From: an uncultured Actinomycetes bacterium
GTDB taxonomy: Bacteria > Actinomycetota > Aquicultoria > CAJVYJ01
Direction of reading: 5' to 3'
NCBI GenBank assembly: GCA_913009475.1
Contig: CAJVYJ010000006.1
Coordinates: 1-23,254, forward strand
DNA: 23,254 nt
The stretch's first letter is position 1; every line of letters begins with the position of its first letter. Below the pieces are notes generated by a model. The model was not told the origin of the DNA, searched no databases, and worked only from the letters and a program-made list of their open reading frames with translations. Below, one piece after another: positions 1-4,748 of this stretch. Made by a program: the position numbers and the translations under genes.

Positions 1-146
1 TACTGTTTCCGAGTGTTCGATTGTGTTCTATCTGCATTACTTATATACTTATTTTTTTTTTTTTTTTTGTATTCTTCTTTTTTTTTTTAATGATACGGCG
101 ACCACCGAGATCTACACTCTTTCCCTACACGACGCTCTTCCGATCT
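1..146. other. Sequencing-adapter contamination and low-complexity end
   Basis: Positions 89-146 (58 nt) read base for base as the Illumina TruSeq universal (P5) adapter, from AATGATACGG to GCTCTTCCGATCT. It is preceded by two T runs (17 T at 52-68 and 11 T at 78-88). The open frame crossing this stretch, including a run of phenylalanines, is an artefact and is not annotated as a gene. The biological sequence most likely begins at 147. The adapter identity is seen directly; the origin as untrimmed library sequence built into the assembly is a secure inference. Confidence 0.97.
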
Positions 147-281
147 TACCGGAAAAAATATAAGAATTTAACATTTTCCTTCACCGCCTCCAAGATTTTT
201 CAACTTCTAATCTTATTAACGGCTATTTTTCGCCCGCTCCATATCCGCAATTATAGCCATAAATCATAGTCCATTTGGACC
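147..281. other. Short stretch with no recognisable feature
   Basis: These 135 bases lie between the adapter and the response-regulator fragment. I see no RNA gene, repeat or convincing reading frame on either strand. In a complete locus the N-terminal part of the receiver domain, with its acidic pair, would be expected here, but it is not found in any frame. Confidence 0.5.
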
Positions 282-536
282 ATGCTTTATGAGAGCCTTC
301 GGGGTCAGGTCTTGCATATAAAGGGGCCGGATCTTATCTTACTCGATATTGAGATGCCGGTTCTTAGCGGCATCAAGGCTTGCCGGCAAATCAAGCAAGA
401 TAATCCCAACATATCTATTATCATGCTGACTATGCACGATGAGGATGAGTTTTTATTTGAAGCGATAAAAGCGGGTGCTATCGGCTATATTCTAAAGAAT
501 CACGCGGCCCGTGACTTACTCGCTCTAATTTGCTAA
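282..536 (+). pseudogene. Response-regulator receiver domain fragment (NarL/LuxR type), broken
   Basis: The 84-residue frame carries the central part of a CheY-like receiver domain. It has the phospho-acceptor Asp22 in LILLDIEMPVLSG, the conserved Thr in IIMLTMHDE, and the switch Lys in GAIGYILKN. The alpha4-beta5 spacing resembles NarL/FixJ regulators. The N-terminal beta1 strand with the acidic DD pair is missing, and there is no C-terminal helix-turn-helix. After the TAA at 534-536 the same frame goes on ADAKIEI before a second stop at 558, which looks like the usual helix-5 sequence interrupted by a nonsense change. It therefore cannot be a working two-component regulator. It may be a decayed gene or a chimera next to the adapter. 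The domain assignment is firm; the cause of breakage is not. Confidence 0.75.
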
Positions 537-566
537 GCTGATGCCAAGATAGAGATTTAGGTAGAT

Positions 567-593
567 TTGGCAACTAAGCAAATATGATATACT
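567..593 (+). promoter_or_regulatory. Candidate sigma70-type promoter, extended -10
   Basis: TTGGCA at 567-572 and TATACT at 588-593 are separated by 15 nt. The -10 is preceded by TGA, giving an extended -10 (TGaTATACT), which tolerates a short spacer. Transcription would begin near 600, about 29 nt before the ATG of the small membrane protein at 629. Confidence 0.5.
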
Positions 594-628
594 AAACATA
601 GTTGGAGTACTTAACAAAAGGAGGAAGT

Positions 629-889
629 ATGCCCTACAATTCCGGTGTATCTAGTAGTGCCATAGCGGCGCTGGGTGGTTTTTTTCTCGTCATGATGATA
701 ATTTATATCGCTATCTTAGTCATAAGTTTTTGGGCGTATGGTACTCTCCTCAAAGCCGCCCTTGGCCAACCTAAAGTTATGGTGCTGCTATTACTTATTC
801 CGCTCGTAAATATTGTAATGGTTATTGTTTGGGGCTTTCAAGCGCATAATCTTTTAAAAGAGAGAGAAGCAGCTGAGAGCAACGGCTAA
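629..889 (+). CDS. Small two-helix membrane protein, unknown function
   Basis: An 86-residue protein starting at the ATG at 629. The start is chosen because AAGGAGG at 618-624 lies just upstream; the longer frame from TTG 602 would begin before this site. Two hydrophobic segments are clear, about residues 14-39 (rich in Ile, Met, Val and Phe) and 48-68. A short loop containing LKAALGQPK separates them, and a charged tail, LLKEREAAESNG, follows. It has no cysteine pair, catalytic motif or signal-peptide cleavage site that I can see. It is probably an integral inner-membrane protein. It sits alone between a pseudogene and an unrelated membrane-anchored protein, so context says little. I do not recognise the family. 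Confidence 0.75.
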   Translation: MPYNSGVSSSAIAALGGFFLVMMIIYIAILVISFWAYGTLLKAALGQPKVMVLLLLIPLVNIVMVIVWGFQAHNLLKEREAAESNG

Positions 890-909
890 ATAGAATAGAT
901 AAATTGTGG

Positions 910-922
910 TAAAATGTATCTA
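910..922 (+). promoter_or_regulatory. Candidate leaderless promoter (-10 TAAAAT)
   Basis: TAAAAT at 910-915 ends 7 nt before the A of the ATG at 922, and no Shine-Dalgarno-like sequence lies between them. With normal -10 to +1 spacing the transcript would start at or within a base or two of the start codon, that is, a leaderless mRNA. Confidence 0.5.
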
Positions 923-1605
923 TGGAAGACTCACCAAAAAACAATGATAATAACGAGTCGAAGAAGTCGCCCCCAAAACAGGATTATGTAGAAGCCGGCG
1001 CAACTTCAGCTGAAAATAGAAAGACCTGGTTGAAATTGTCAGCTTGGGCGGCTCTATTAAGTGTTGCCGCCGGGATTATTCTACTGGCTTTACTCTTAAG
1101 CCAGGGGAAGCCTAAAGATAAAAACATCTCCTCAAAACAGAAAAACAATATCTCCCGAGAAAACAGTATTGTTAGCCCAAAACTCCAACCAAACGCGGGT
1201 GGAAATTCTTCAGTAACCCCGGATGATAATAATAACTCTAAATATGACTTTCCCCCCAAAAATCTGACTAAGGAAACGGCTAATCCAGGCGGAATCTATG
1301 AGAACCGCTTGGCTGTCAGCGAAGAACCTTTAGTCGATGAAAAACCGATGCTTAAGTTTATGCCGCTACGACTGGATTTAAGCTCCTCCCAACCGACAGG
1401 AAAGTTTTGGATAAGAAACGACGGCCGCCCTGACTTGACCTTTCACCTCACGCCCGACAATAGCCAAATTAAAGTATCACCCGCGACCGGTCGCTTAAAA
1501 ACTAACCAAACTATTTATATCACCGTCACTGCCACTAATGGCGGCAAGGTTGTTATTGATACCAATGGCGGTTATGACAATGTTAAGGTGGATTATCAAC
1601 CTTAA
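922..1605 (+). CDS. Single-pass membrane-anchored protein with C-terminal beta domain
   Basis: A 227-residue protein. Residues 1-35 are hydrophilic and rich in Lys, Asn and Ser. Residues about 39-60 form one transmembrane helix (LSAWAALLSVAAGIILLALL). Residues about 63-135 are a low-complexity linker rich in Asn, Ser, Pro and Lys. Residues about 140-227 form a beta-strand-rich domain with alternating hydrophobics and the phrase KVSPATGRLKTNQTIYITV. This pattern resembles BACON or other Ig-like domains, in which a 'vSPatG' turn precedes a final strand. The topology predicts a cytoplasmic N-terminus and an extracytoplasmic C-terminal domain, perhaps binding a surface ligand or the wall. Expression appears to come from a leaderless promoter at 910-915. 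No enzyme motif is visible. The domain resemblance is by eye only. Confidence 0.75.
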   Translation: MEDSPKNNDNNESKKSPPKQDYVEAGATSAENRKTWLKLSAWAALLSVAAGIILLALLLSQGKPKDKNISSKQKNNISRENSIVSPKLQPNAGGNSSVTPDDNNNSKYDFPPKNLTKETANPGGIYENRLAVSEEPLVDEKPMLKFMPLRLDLSSSQPTGKFWIRNDGRPDLTFHLTPDNSQIKVSPATGRLKTNQTIYITVTATNGGKVVIDTNGGYDNVKVDYQP

Positions 1606-1622
1606 CTAAAATGAGTAACTTC

Positions 1623-1820
1623 TTACAGCCTGCGATTTGAGATAAGATTTCTTATGCTATCAGCGATTTTCGCGATTAACAGACCAACTCTTATAGATTT
1701 TCCGCTTCTAAAAGCTTTATTCTCATCAATGTCCTCCTTTAATTGTCGTGCAAGCTTTCGGTTGGCGGCTATCCTAGCCTCGTATGATTTTTGCAGTTCA
1801 CAGTAAGATTCTCGTAGCTG
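1623..1820 (-). pseudogene. C-terminal gene relic, coiled coil plus short tail (possible glycosyltransferase end)
   Basis: On the minus strand 65 sense codons are open between an in-frame stop at 1821-1823 and a TAA at 1623-1625, with no ATG. The peptide has a protein-like composition. It starts with a charged heptad-like stretch (QKSYEARIAANRKLARQLKE) and ends in a basic tail that includes KSIRVGLLIAKIADSIRNL. Coiled-coil segments followed by an 'S-(F/Y)R-x-G-x-L' basic tail are common at the C-termini of bacterial glycosyltransferase and methyltransferase proteins of surface polysaccharide loci. The rest of such a gene is absent upstream (1824-1970), so I read this as a decayed remnant. It has no start codon or ribosome site. 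The family guess is weak; the coding look is moderate. Confidence 0.45.
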
Positions 1821-1972
1821 TTAAAAGGCTAAGACCGTGTAGTACGATCTGACTTCCCGCTTAACGATTGTCTGCATTGCTAAATAAAGCTTGGTTTCAG
1901 ACGGATCGAGGTATGCCTCGGTCTAAAAAAGCCGTAAATCGTAAATCGACGGCCGTTGATACTAGCCTAATC

Positions 1973-2230
1973 GGGGCGAGCACGGCAAAAGTTTTGCTGT
2001 TGCTCGGCCTTCTCTTTACTTACCCCCTTCAAGGTTCGAATCCTAGAGTTCCGGCCGAAAAGTACCTTCGGCCAGTCAAAAAAGAGAACATGGCCGAAAG
2101 CGTGAGATGCAAGGCAGACGAAAGTCGAGGTGAGGGAGCGTAGTTTTGTTACGTAACCGAAGCGAGGCCGAGGATAACGTAGTAGATTGGGTTTTCGGCC
2201 GCGCTTCTAGCGCTAAACCGAAAACCAGAG
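1973..2230 (+). ncRNA. Structured RNA candidate, HEARO/omegaRNA-like, without a nuclease gene
   Basis: Nested helices are visible in order. A 5' hairpin at 1977-2006 has about 13 pairs, one bulge and one G-U. A T-arm-like element follows: AGG, a seven-base loop TTCGAAT, then CCT (2032-2044). Next is a perfect 7-bp hairpin, GGCCGAA/TTCGGCC (2053-2073). An 8-bp closing helix pairs GGCCGAAA (2092-2099) with TTTCGGCC (2193-2200). Inside it lie GAC-GAAA-GTC (2117-2126) and GCGTA/TACGT (2138-2154). The 3' end holds a 9-bp hairpin that competes for the closing helix (2190-2198 with 2218-2226). The order of hairpin, T-arm, GCAAGG-C-GACGAAAGTC-GAGGTG and a GGTTTTCGG end recalls HEARO RNA, the omegaRNA of IscB/IsrB in IS200/IS605-type elements. 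I recall that family only in outline, so the assignment is tentative. No HNH/RuvC gene lies downstream. The translated frame here lacks protein character. Confidence 0.5.
2022..2043 (+). repeat. Repeat family, copy 1, 5' motif (within the RNA candidate)
   Basis: ACCCCC, then two bases, then CAAGGTTCGAATCC. The same motif recurs at 3280-3301, and CAAGGTTCGAATCC also recurs at 3062-3075. In copy 1 about 170 nt of structured sequence separate this motif from the shared 3' motif CGCTAAACCGAAAACCAGAG at 2211-2230; in the other copies the two motifs are nearly adjacent. Confidence 0.8.
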
Positions 2231-2257
2231 AGCTTTAAACATTGCTATAATGGATTG

Positions 2258-2596
2258 TCAGACATTCAGAGATTTTCTTATTTCCTCAACCAAAAGAGGC
2301 AAATGATTTTCAACAGCTTTCCAAACAATAATTTCGTCAACAACATCATAGCCATGTATTAAAATATTTCTGAATCCGATAATTCGATGATATTCAGAAA
2401 TCGTTTCAAGGCTTTCTTCATCAATTTGCCTGATCCTGTTTAGCGCCTCACCGATTATCTCAAAGTCTCTCTCAACCGCTCTTTGGGTGACCAAACTGTT
2501 CTGATAAGCTTTAAAATCCATCTCACAAACAAAAGCCTTTATTTCTTCGGCGGATTGGAGAATATCAACTAGGTTCTTTCGTATCTCATCGTTCAT
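2258..2596 (-). CDS. hepT: HEPN-domain toxin, HepT-like (DUF86)
   Basis: A 112-residue all-helical protein of the minimal HEPN/DUF86 family. The RNase-type motif R-X4-H-X-Y is intact as Arg76-Asn77-(ILI)-His81-Gly-Tyr83, and the preceding helix carries the usual VERDFEIIGEALNRI pattern. In characterised HepT-MntA pairs the HEPN protein is a ribonuclease toxin, and the partner MNT enzyme blocks it by adding nucleotides (AMPylation) to the Tyr of this motif. Length is normal for the family. The gene overlaps the 3' end of the upstream MNT gene by 11 nt (2586-2596), so the pair should be translationally coupled with the antitoxin first. It lies convergent to the RNA candidate at 1973-2230. All key residues are present, so it is likely functional. 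Confidence 0.9.
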   Translation of the reverse strand: MNDEIRKNLVDILQSAEEIKAFVCEMDFKAYQNSLVTQRAVERDFEIIGEALNRIRQIDEESLETISEYHRIIGFRNILIHGYDVVDEIIVWKAVENHLPLLVEEIRKSLNV

Positions 2597-2906
2597 AAAT
2601 GATAGTCCTCGTCTTTTCGACAGATTCTCTGAAAATAGGATTTCTGAAATGTTTATCTATGACAAGATCAACATTCCGATTGAATATTTTTGTAAGTTGT
2701 TCTTTCAGATCAAAGTATTTCTCAAAAAGATCAACTTTTTCGTCCGCATCAAAAACAACAAGTACATCTATATCGCTGTCGGATGTAAAATCACGGGTCA
2801 GATAAGAACCAAAAAGCCCGAGACGTTTCACCGGTAAAGTCCGGCAAACACGTTCAATTTCAGACTTAAACTCCAAAGGATTAATCATAATTATAGTATC
2901 ACTCAT
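2586..2906 (-). CDS. mntA: MNT-type nucleotidyltransferase antitoxin, MntA-like
   Basis: A 106-residue minimal nucleotidyltransferase. The signature G-S-X10-D-X-D is complete: Gly33-Ser34, ten residues, Asp45-Ile-Asp47. A third carboxylate, Asp80 in NRNVDLVID, is in the expected place. In the HepT-MntA system this enzyme AMPylates the toxin's active-site tyrosine and so acts as an antitoxin. Start choice is uncertain: ATG at 2906 gives MSDTIIMINP, while a second ATG at codon 7 would give a more typical N-terminus. Neither has a clear ribosome site. It is the first gene of a two-gene minus-strand operon with the HEPN toxin. Such pairs move between genomes and often sit in repeat-rich accessory regions such as this one. 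Confidence 0.9.
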   Translation of the reverse strand: MSDTIIMINPLEFKSEIERVCRTLPVKRLGLFGSYLTRDFTSDSDIDVLVVFDADEKVDLFEKYFDLKEQLTKIFNRNVDLVIDKHFRNPIFRESVEKTRTIIYER

Positions 2907-3061
2907 TATCTGTATTGATTCAATATATAAATTTCCAACCCTTCATATAAACCCTTAATATATAAAGCGGGCTAATTACTTTTTTAGGCTTCAGTCGGCC
3001 TTTCTTGATTCCCGCCGGAGTTTATGGTGCACTTGATACGGTACGGGAATGACAGTGAGGG

Positions 3062-3097
3062 CAAGGTTCGAATCCGTCGCTAAACCGAAAACCAGAG
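3062..3097 (+). repeat. Repeat family, copy 2 (ends of the RNA element fused)
   Basis: CAAGGTTCGAATCC (3062-3075), two bases, then CGCTAAACCGAAAACCAGAG (3078-3097). The second motif is identical over 20 nt to 2211-2230. The roughly 170-nt structured middle of copy 1 is absent, as expected for a deletion derivative. Confidence 0.8.
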
Positions 3098-3125
3098 GGT
3101 TTTCCAGGAGGCAGATGGTTGTACG

Positions 3126-3197
3126 CGTCTTACTTTTTACGTCTTACTTTTTACGAAAACGAAAGGTAAAGCCGCGTAAGACGTAAAACGTAAAAAG
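3126..3197. repeat. Tandem 14-nt repeats with inverted partner
   Basis: CGTCTTACTTTTTA occurs twice in tandem (3126-3139, 3140-3153). Downstream, GTAAGACG (3176-3183) and CGTAAAAAG (3189-3197) are complementary to its two halves, giving alternative stems of 8 and 9 bp. Copy number elsewhere is unknown. Confidence 0.75.
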
Positions 3198-3246
3198 GGG
3201 CAAAACCCAGGTTTTACCCCTGGTAGCCCCTTTTCCTGACGTTGGA

Positions 3247-3273
3247 TTACGGGGGAAGCCTCTTCCCCCGTAA
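3247..3273. repeat. Perfect 12-bp hairpin
   Basis: TTACGGGGGAAG, loop CCT, CTTCCCCCGTAA. It lies just upstream of repeat copy 3, in the place where copy 1 has its 5' hairpin (1977-2006). No T tract follows on either strand. Confidence 0.8.
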
Positions 3274-3279
3274 AAAATA

Positions 3280-3325
3280 ACCCCCATCAAGGTTCGAATC
3301 CATAACTAGCAACCGCAAACAGAGA
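3280..3325 (+). repeat. Repeat family, copy 3 (diverged, shortened)
   Basis: ACCCCC-AT-CAAGGTTCGAATCC (3280-3301), then a diverged form of the 3' motif, CTAGCAACCGCAAACAGAGAG style, ending near 3325. Copy 1 has CTAGCGCTAAACCGAAAACC followed by AGAGAG. Only a few bases separate the two motifs. Confidence 0.7.
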
Positions 3326-3483
3326 GATTCCCAAGGAGATGGATACTAGGAAACCAAGGGGTCTACAAGGGAGCAGATGCTAGGAAGAAAATGGAACATT
3401 GGACTCGGCACTTTCGCGCCTCATTAGACCGCAACCGAGCATTTAAGCTCTAATGTTCCAATGCTCAAATGTTCTATTGCTCT

Positions 3484-3504
3484 GCAAATTGCGGAGCAAT
3501 TTGC
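3484..3504 (-). repeat. Hairpin abutting the 3' end of the tRNA gene
   Basis: GCAAATTGC (3484-3492), GGA, GCAATTTGC (3496-3504): a perfect 9-bp stem whose distal arm reaches the tRNA discriminator base at 3504. An alternative pairing joins ATTGCTC (3477-3483) with GAGCAAT (3494-3500). It could help 3' processing or termination of the minus-strand tRNA transcript, but no T run follows. Confidence 0.55.
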
Positions 3505-3574
3505 TGGGGGAGAAGGATTCGAACCCTCGTTAACGGAGCCAGAGTCCGCCGTCCTACCACTAGACGATCCCCCA
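3504..3574 (-). tRNA. tRNA-Gln (anticodon CUG)
   Basis: Read on the minus strand this gives a full cloverleaf of 71 nt without CCA. The acceptor stem is TGGGGGA/TCCCCCA with discriminator G. The D-arm region has TCTAGTGGTAGGA. The anticodon stem is GCGGA/TCCGT around the seven-base loop CTCTGGC, so the anticodon is CTG (Gln). The T-arm is GAGGG-TTCGAAT-CCTTC. The genome does not encode a full CCA (the next bases are CAA). U at position 1 and the overall sequence are typical of bacterial tRNA-Gln. The gene is isolated in a repeat-rich region; tRNA genes are frequent integration targets. Confidence 0.95.
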
Positions 3575-4062
3575 TTACTGGATAACGTGAACTATTTTAG
3601 CTGATATTTATATTCTAATAAACCATTAATTTATCGGCTGTCATTGCCGCCGAAAAATCTTCCACGAACATAAGACCTATCGTGAACCTTTGAGTCTGTA
3701 GTAGAGACGCACAAAGTGGGCATCTCTACAATAATTCTGTATTTTCTTTATTTCTTAAGAAAAGTGTTTGCTACCCAATAACCAGCCATTATACAATTAT
3801 TAATAATTGTATAATGGCTGGTTATTGGGTATGCGATCAAAACGCCATTCTTTGCTTTAATCGCATAAAATAGTAAGGCAAATTGCAATGAGACCACTGA
3901 CGGCAGATTATTGACCACAGTGAGGACGTTAGGCGTAGGGGCGGGTCTATGTATTTGCCTGAGTTACGTGTTGATGCGTCACGCTAATCATCAATCAAAA
4001 AAATATAAAAAAATTATAAATATTTGTTGCATTGTGGTTTTTTATGGAGTAAAGTGGTTTTT
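3575..4062. other. Gap between tRNA-Gln and the dcw cluster; palindromes only
   Basis: No gene is supported. The region holds an imperfect inverted repeat, GTAGAGACGC (3701-3710) with GCATCTCTAC (3720-3729, one mismatch), of a type I recall as a common dispersed palindrome in bacteria. It also holds the 60-bp perfect palindrome at 3772-3831. The 3' part (3985-4035) is very AT-rich and may contain the promoter of the downstream cluster (for example TATAAA at 4015-4020), but I see no convincing -35 box. Confidence 0.6.
3772..3831. repeat. 60-bp perfect palindrome, no loop
   Basis: Bases 3772-3801 and 3802-3831 are exact reverse complements over 30 bp with zero spacer. The arm runs from TACCCAATAACCAGCC into an AT-rich centre (ATTATT/AATAAT). 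It is too long and too AT-centred for an ordinary terminator and has no flanking T run. A miniature palindromic element, a cruciform-forming site or an assembly fold-back are the main readings. Confidence 0.95.
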
Positions 4063-4242
4063 ATGATAAATAAATTTGGGTTGCCGGTAAAGGATTATAG
4101 TAGACAATATACCAATTATGAGCTGCCAAAACGTAGTTTTTTTGAGGCTGTTAAGGCTTATTTTAATGGTAGTCTAGGAATCCGGTCAAAAAACTCTATG
4201 GGCCCGGTAAAAATATTTAAAAAAGGCAAGCCTTGGTTTTAG
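4063..4242 (+). CDS. Small hypothetical protein upstream of mraZ
   Basis: A 59-residue frame from ATG 4063, with GGAG (4046-4049) some 13 nt upstream, which is a loose ribosome site. An earlier TTG at 4024 would add 13 residues but is less convincing. The peptide is basic and hydrophilic (MINKFGLPVKDYSRQYTNYE at the start, IFKKGKPWF at the end), with no membrane segment or known motif. It ends 30 nt before mraZ and runs in the same direction, so it could share the dcw transcript. Composition is protein-like, but I do not recognise it; it could also be a chance frame. Confidence 0.45.
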   Translation: MINKFGLPVKDYSRQYTNYELPKRSFFEAVKAYFNGSLGIRSKNSMGPVKIFKKGKPWF

Positions 4243-4272
4243 TAACTAATAATCTATTAGGGATGGATTGGT

Positions 4273-4704
4273 TTGTTTGTTGGTGAATATCAGCACAGTT
4301 TAGATCCTAAGGGGCGGGTAATCTTGCCGGCTAAGTTTCGTGATGCGCTTAGCGATGGGTTGGTAATGACCAGGGGCTTTGAAAATTGCATATTTATATT
4401 TTCTCAAACGGAGTGGCCTAAAGTGGAGGATAAGTTCAGGTCACTGGCGATGCTAAAGAAGCAGGCACGTATGCTGACAAGGTTCTTTTTTAGCGGCAGC
4501 TCACAGGAAGTTCCAGACAAACAGGGACGGGTAATGGTGCCGAAAAATCTGCGCGAACACGCGGAATTGGGGAAAGATATTGTCATCATTGGCGTGACAA
4601 ATCGCTTAGAGATTTGGTCAAAGTCGAATTGGGAGACTTATTCGTCTGCGGCTAAAGATAGTTATGAGGACATCGCGGAAGAGTTGGCGGATATAGATCT
4701 TTGA
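4273..4704 (+). CDS. mraZ: Transcriptional regulator MraZ
   Basis: A 143-residue MraZ of normal length, made of two AbrB-like (SpoVT/MraZ) swapped-hairpin repeats. The first holds GEYQHSLDPKGRVILPAKFR (residues 4-23); the second holds QEVPDKQGRVMVPKNLREHA. Each carries the DxKGR/DxQGR core that contacts DNA. MraZ forms a ring-like multimer and binds direct repeats in the promoter of its own dcw operon, usually repressing it. The start is TTG 4273, supported by the family's MF.GEYxHxLDxKGR beginning and a GGATGG purine stretch just upstream. As is usual, it is the first recognised dcw gene, followed after 44 nt by rsmH. I could not pick out clear operator repeats upstream. Confidence 0.97.
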   Translation: MFVGEYQHSLDPKGRVILPAKFRDALSDGLVMTRGFENCIFIFSQTEWPKVEDKFRSLAMLKKQARMLTRFFFSGSSQEVPDKQGRVMVPKNLREHAELGKDIVIIGVTNRLEIWSKSNWETYSSAAKDSYEDIAEELADIDL

Positions 4705-4748
4705 TAAATTGGGTTTTGTGAACGCGACTATAGAAGAGTTGTTGAATC

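Larger units (their letters stand above)
2907..3503. other. Non-coding patchwork of short palindromes and repeat remnants
   Basis: No protein gene is visible here. The stretch is dense in inverted repeats: ATTCCCG/CGGGAAT at 3008-3014 and 3044-3050; tandem 14-mers at 3126-3153 with matching reverse arms at 3176-3197; AAAAGGGGC/GCCCCTTTT at 3193-3201 and 3226-3234; a 12-bp perfect hairpin TTACGGGGGAAG/CTTCCCCCGTAA at 3247-3273; TGGAACATT/AATGTTCCA with inner CTCGG/CCGAG at 3392-3460; and a hairpin abutting the tRNA at 3484-3504. Two shortened copies of the RNA candidate's end motifs (3062-3097, 3280-3325) lie among them. None is followed by a T run, so I do not call terminators. The look is of nested insertions of small non-autonomous palindromic elements. 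Confidence 0.7.

Noticed and set aside
21..269. 82-residue open frame with a poly-Phe segment
   Set aside because: It is translated from T homopolymers and the Illumina adapter, not a gene.
1868..2143. 91-residue open frame on the + strand
   Set aside because: It runs through the RNA hairpins, has no ribosome site and no protein-like pattern. The RNA structure explains the sequence better.
3247..3273. Intrinsic terminator
   Set aside because: The perfect hairpin has no T run on its 3' side on either strand, and no gene ends next to it.
2022..3325. GGTTCGAATCC motifs as three more tRNA genes
   Set aside because: Only the T-arm-like piece is present; no acceptor, D or anticodon arms can be built around any of the three.
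1973..3500. Integron attC array
   Set aside because: Some motifs contain AAC/GTT-like cores, but there is no integrase, no regular cassette spacing, and the HEPN/MNT genes do not sit between matching sites.
2907..3831. CRISPR array
   Set aside because: The repeats are inverted, of several unrelated kinds and without regular spacers; no cas genes are present.
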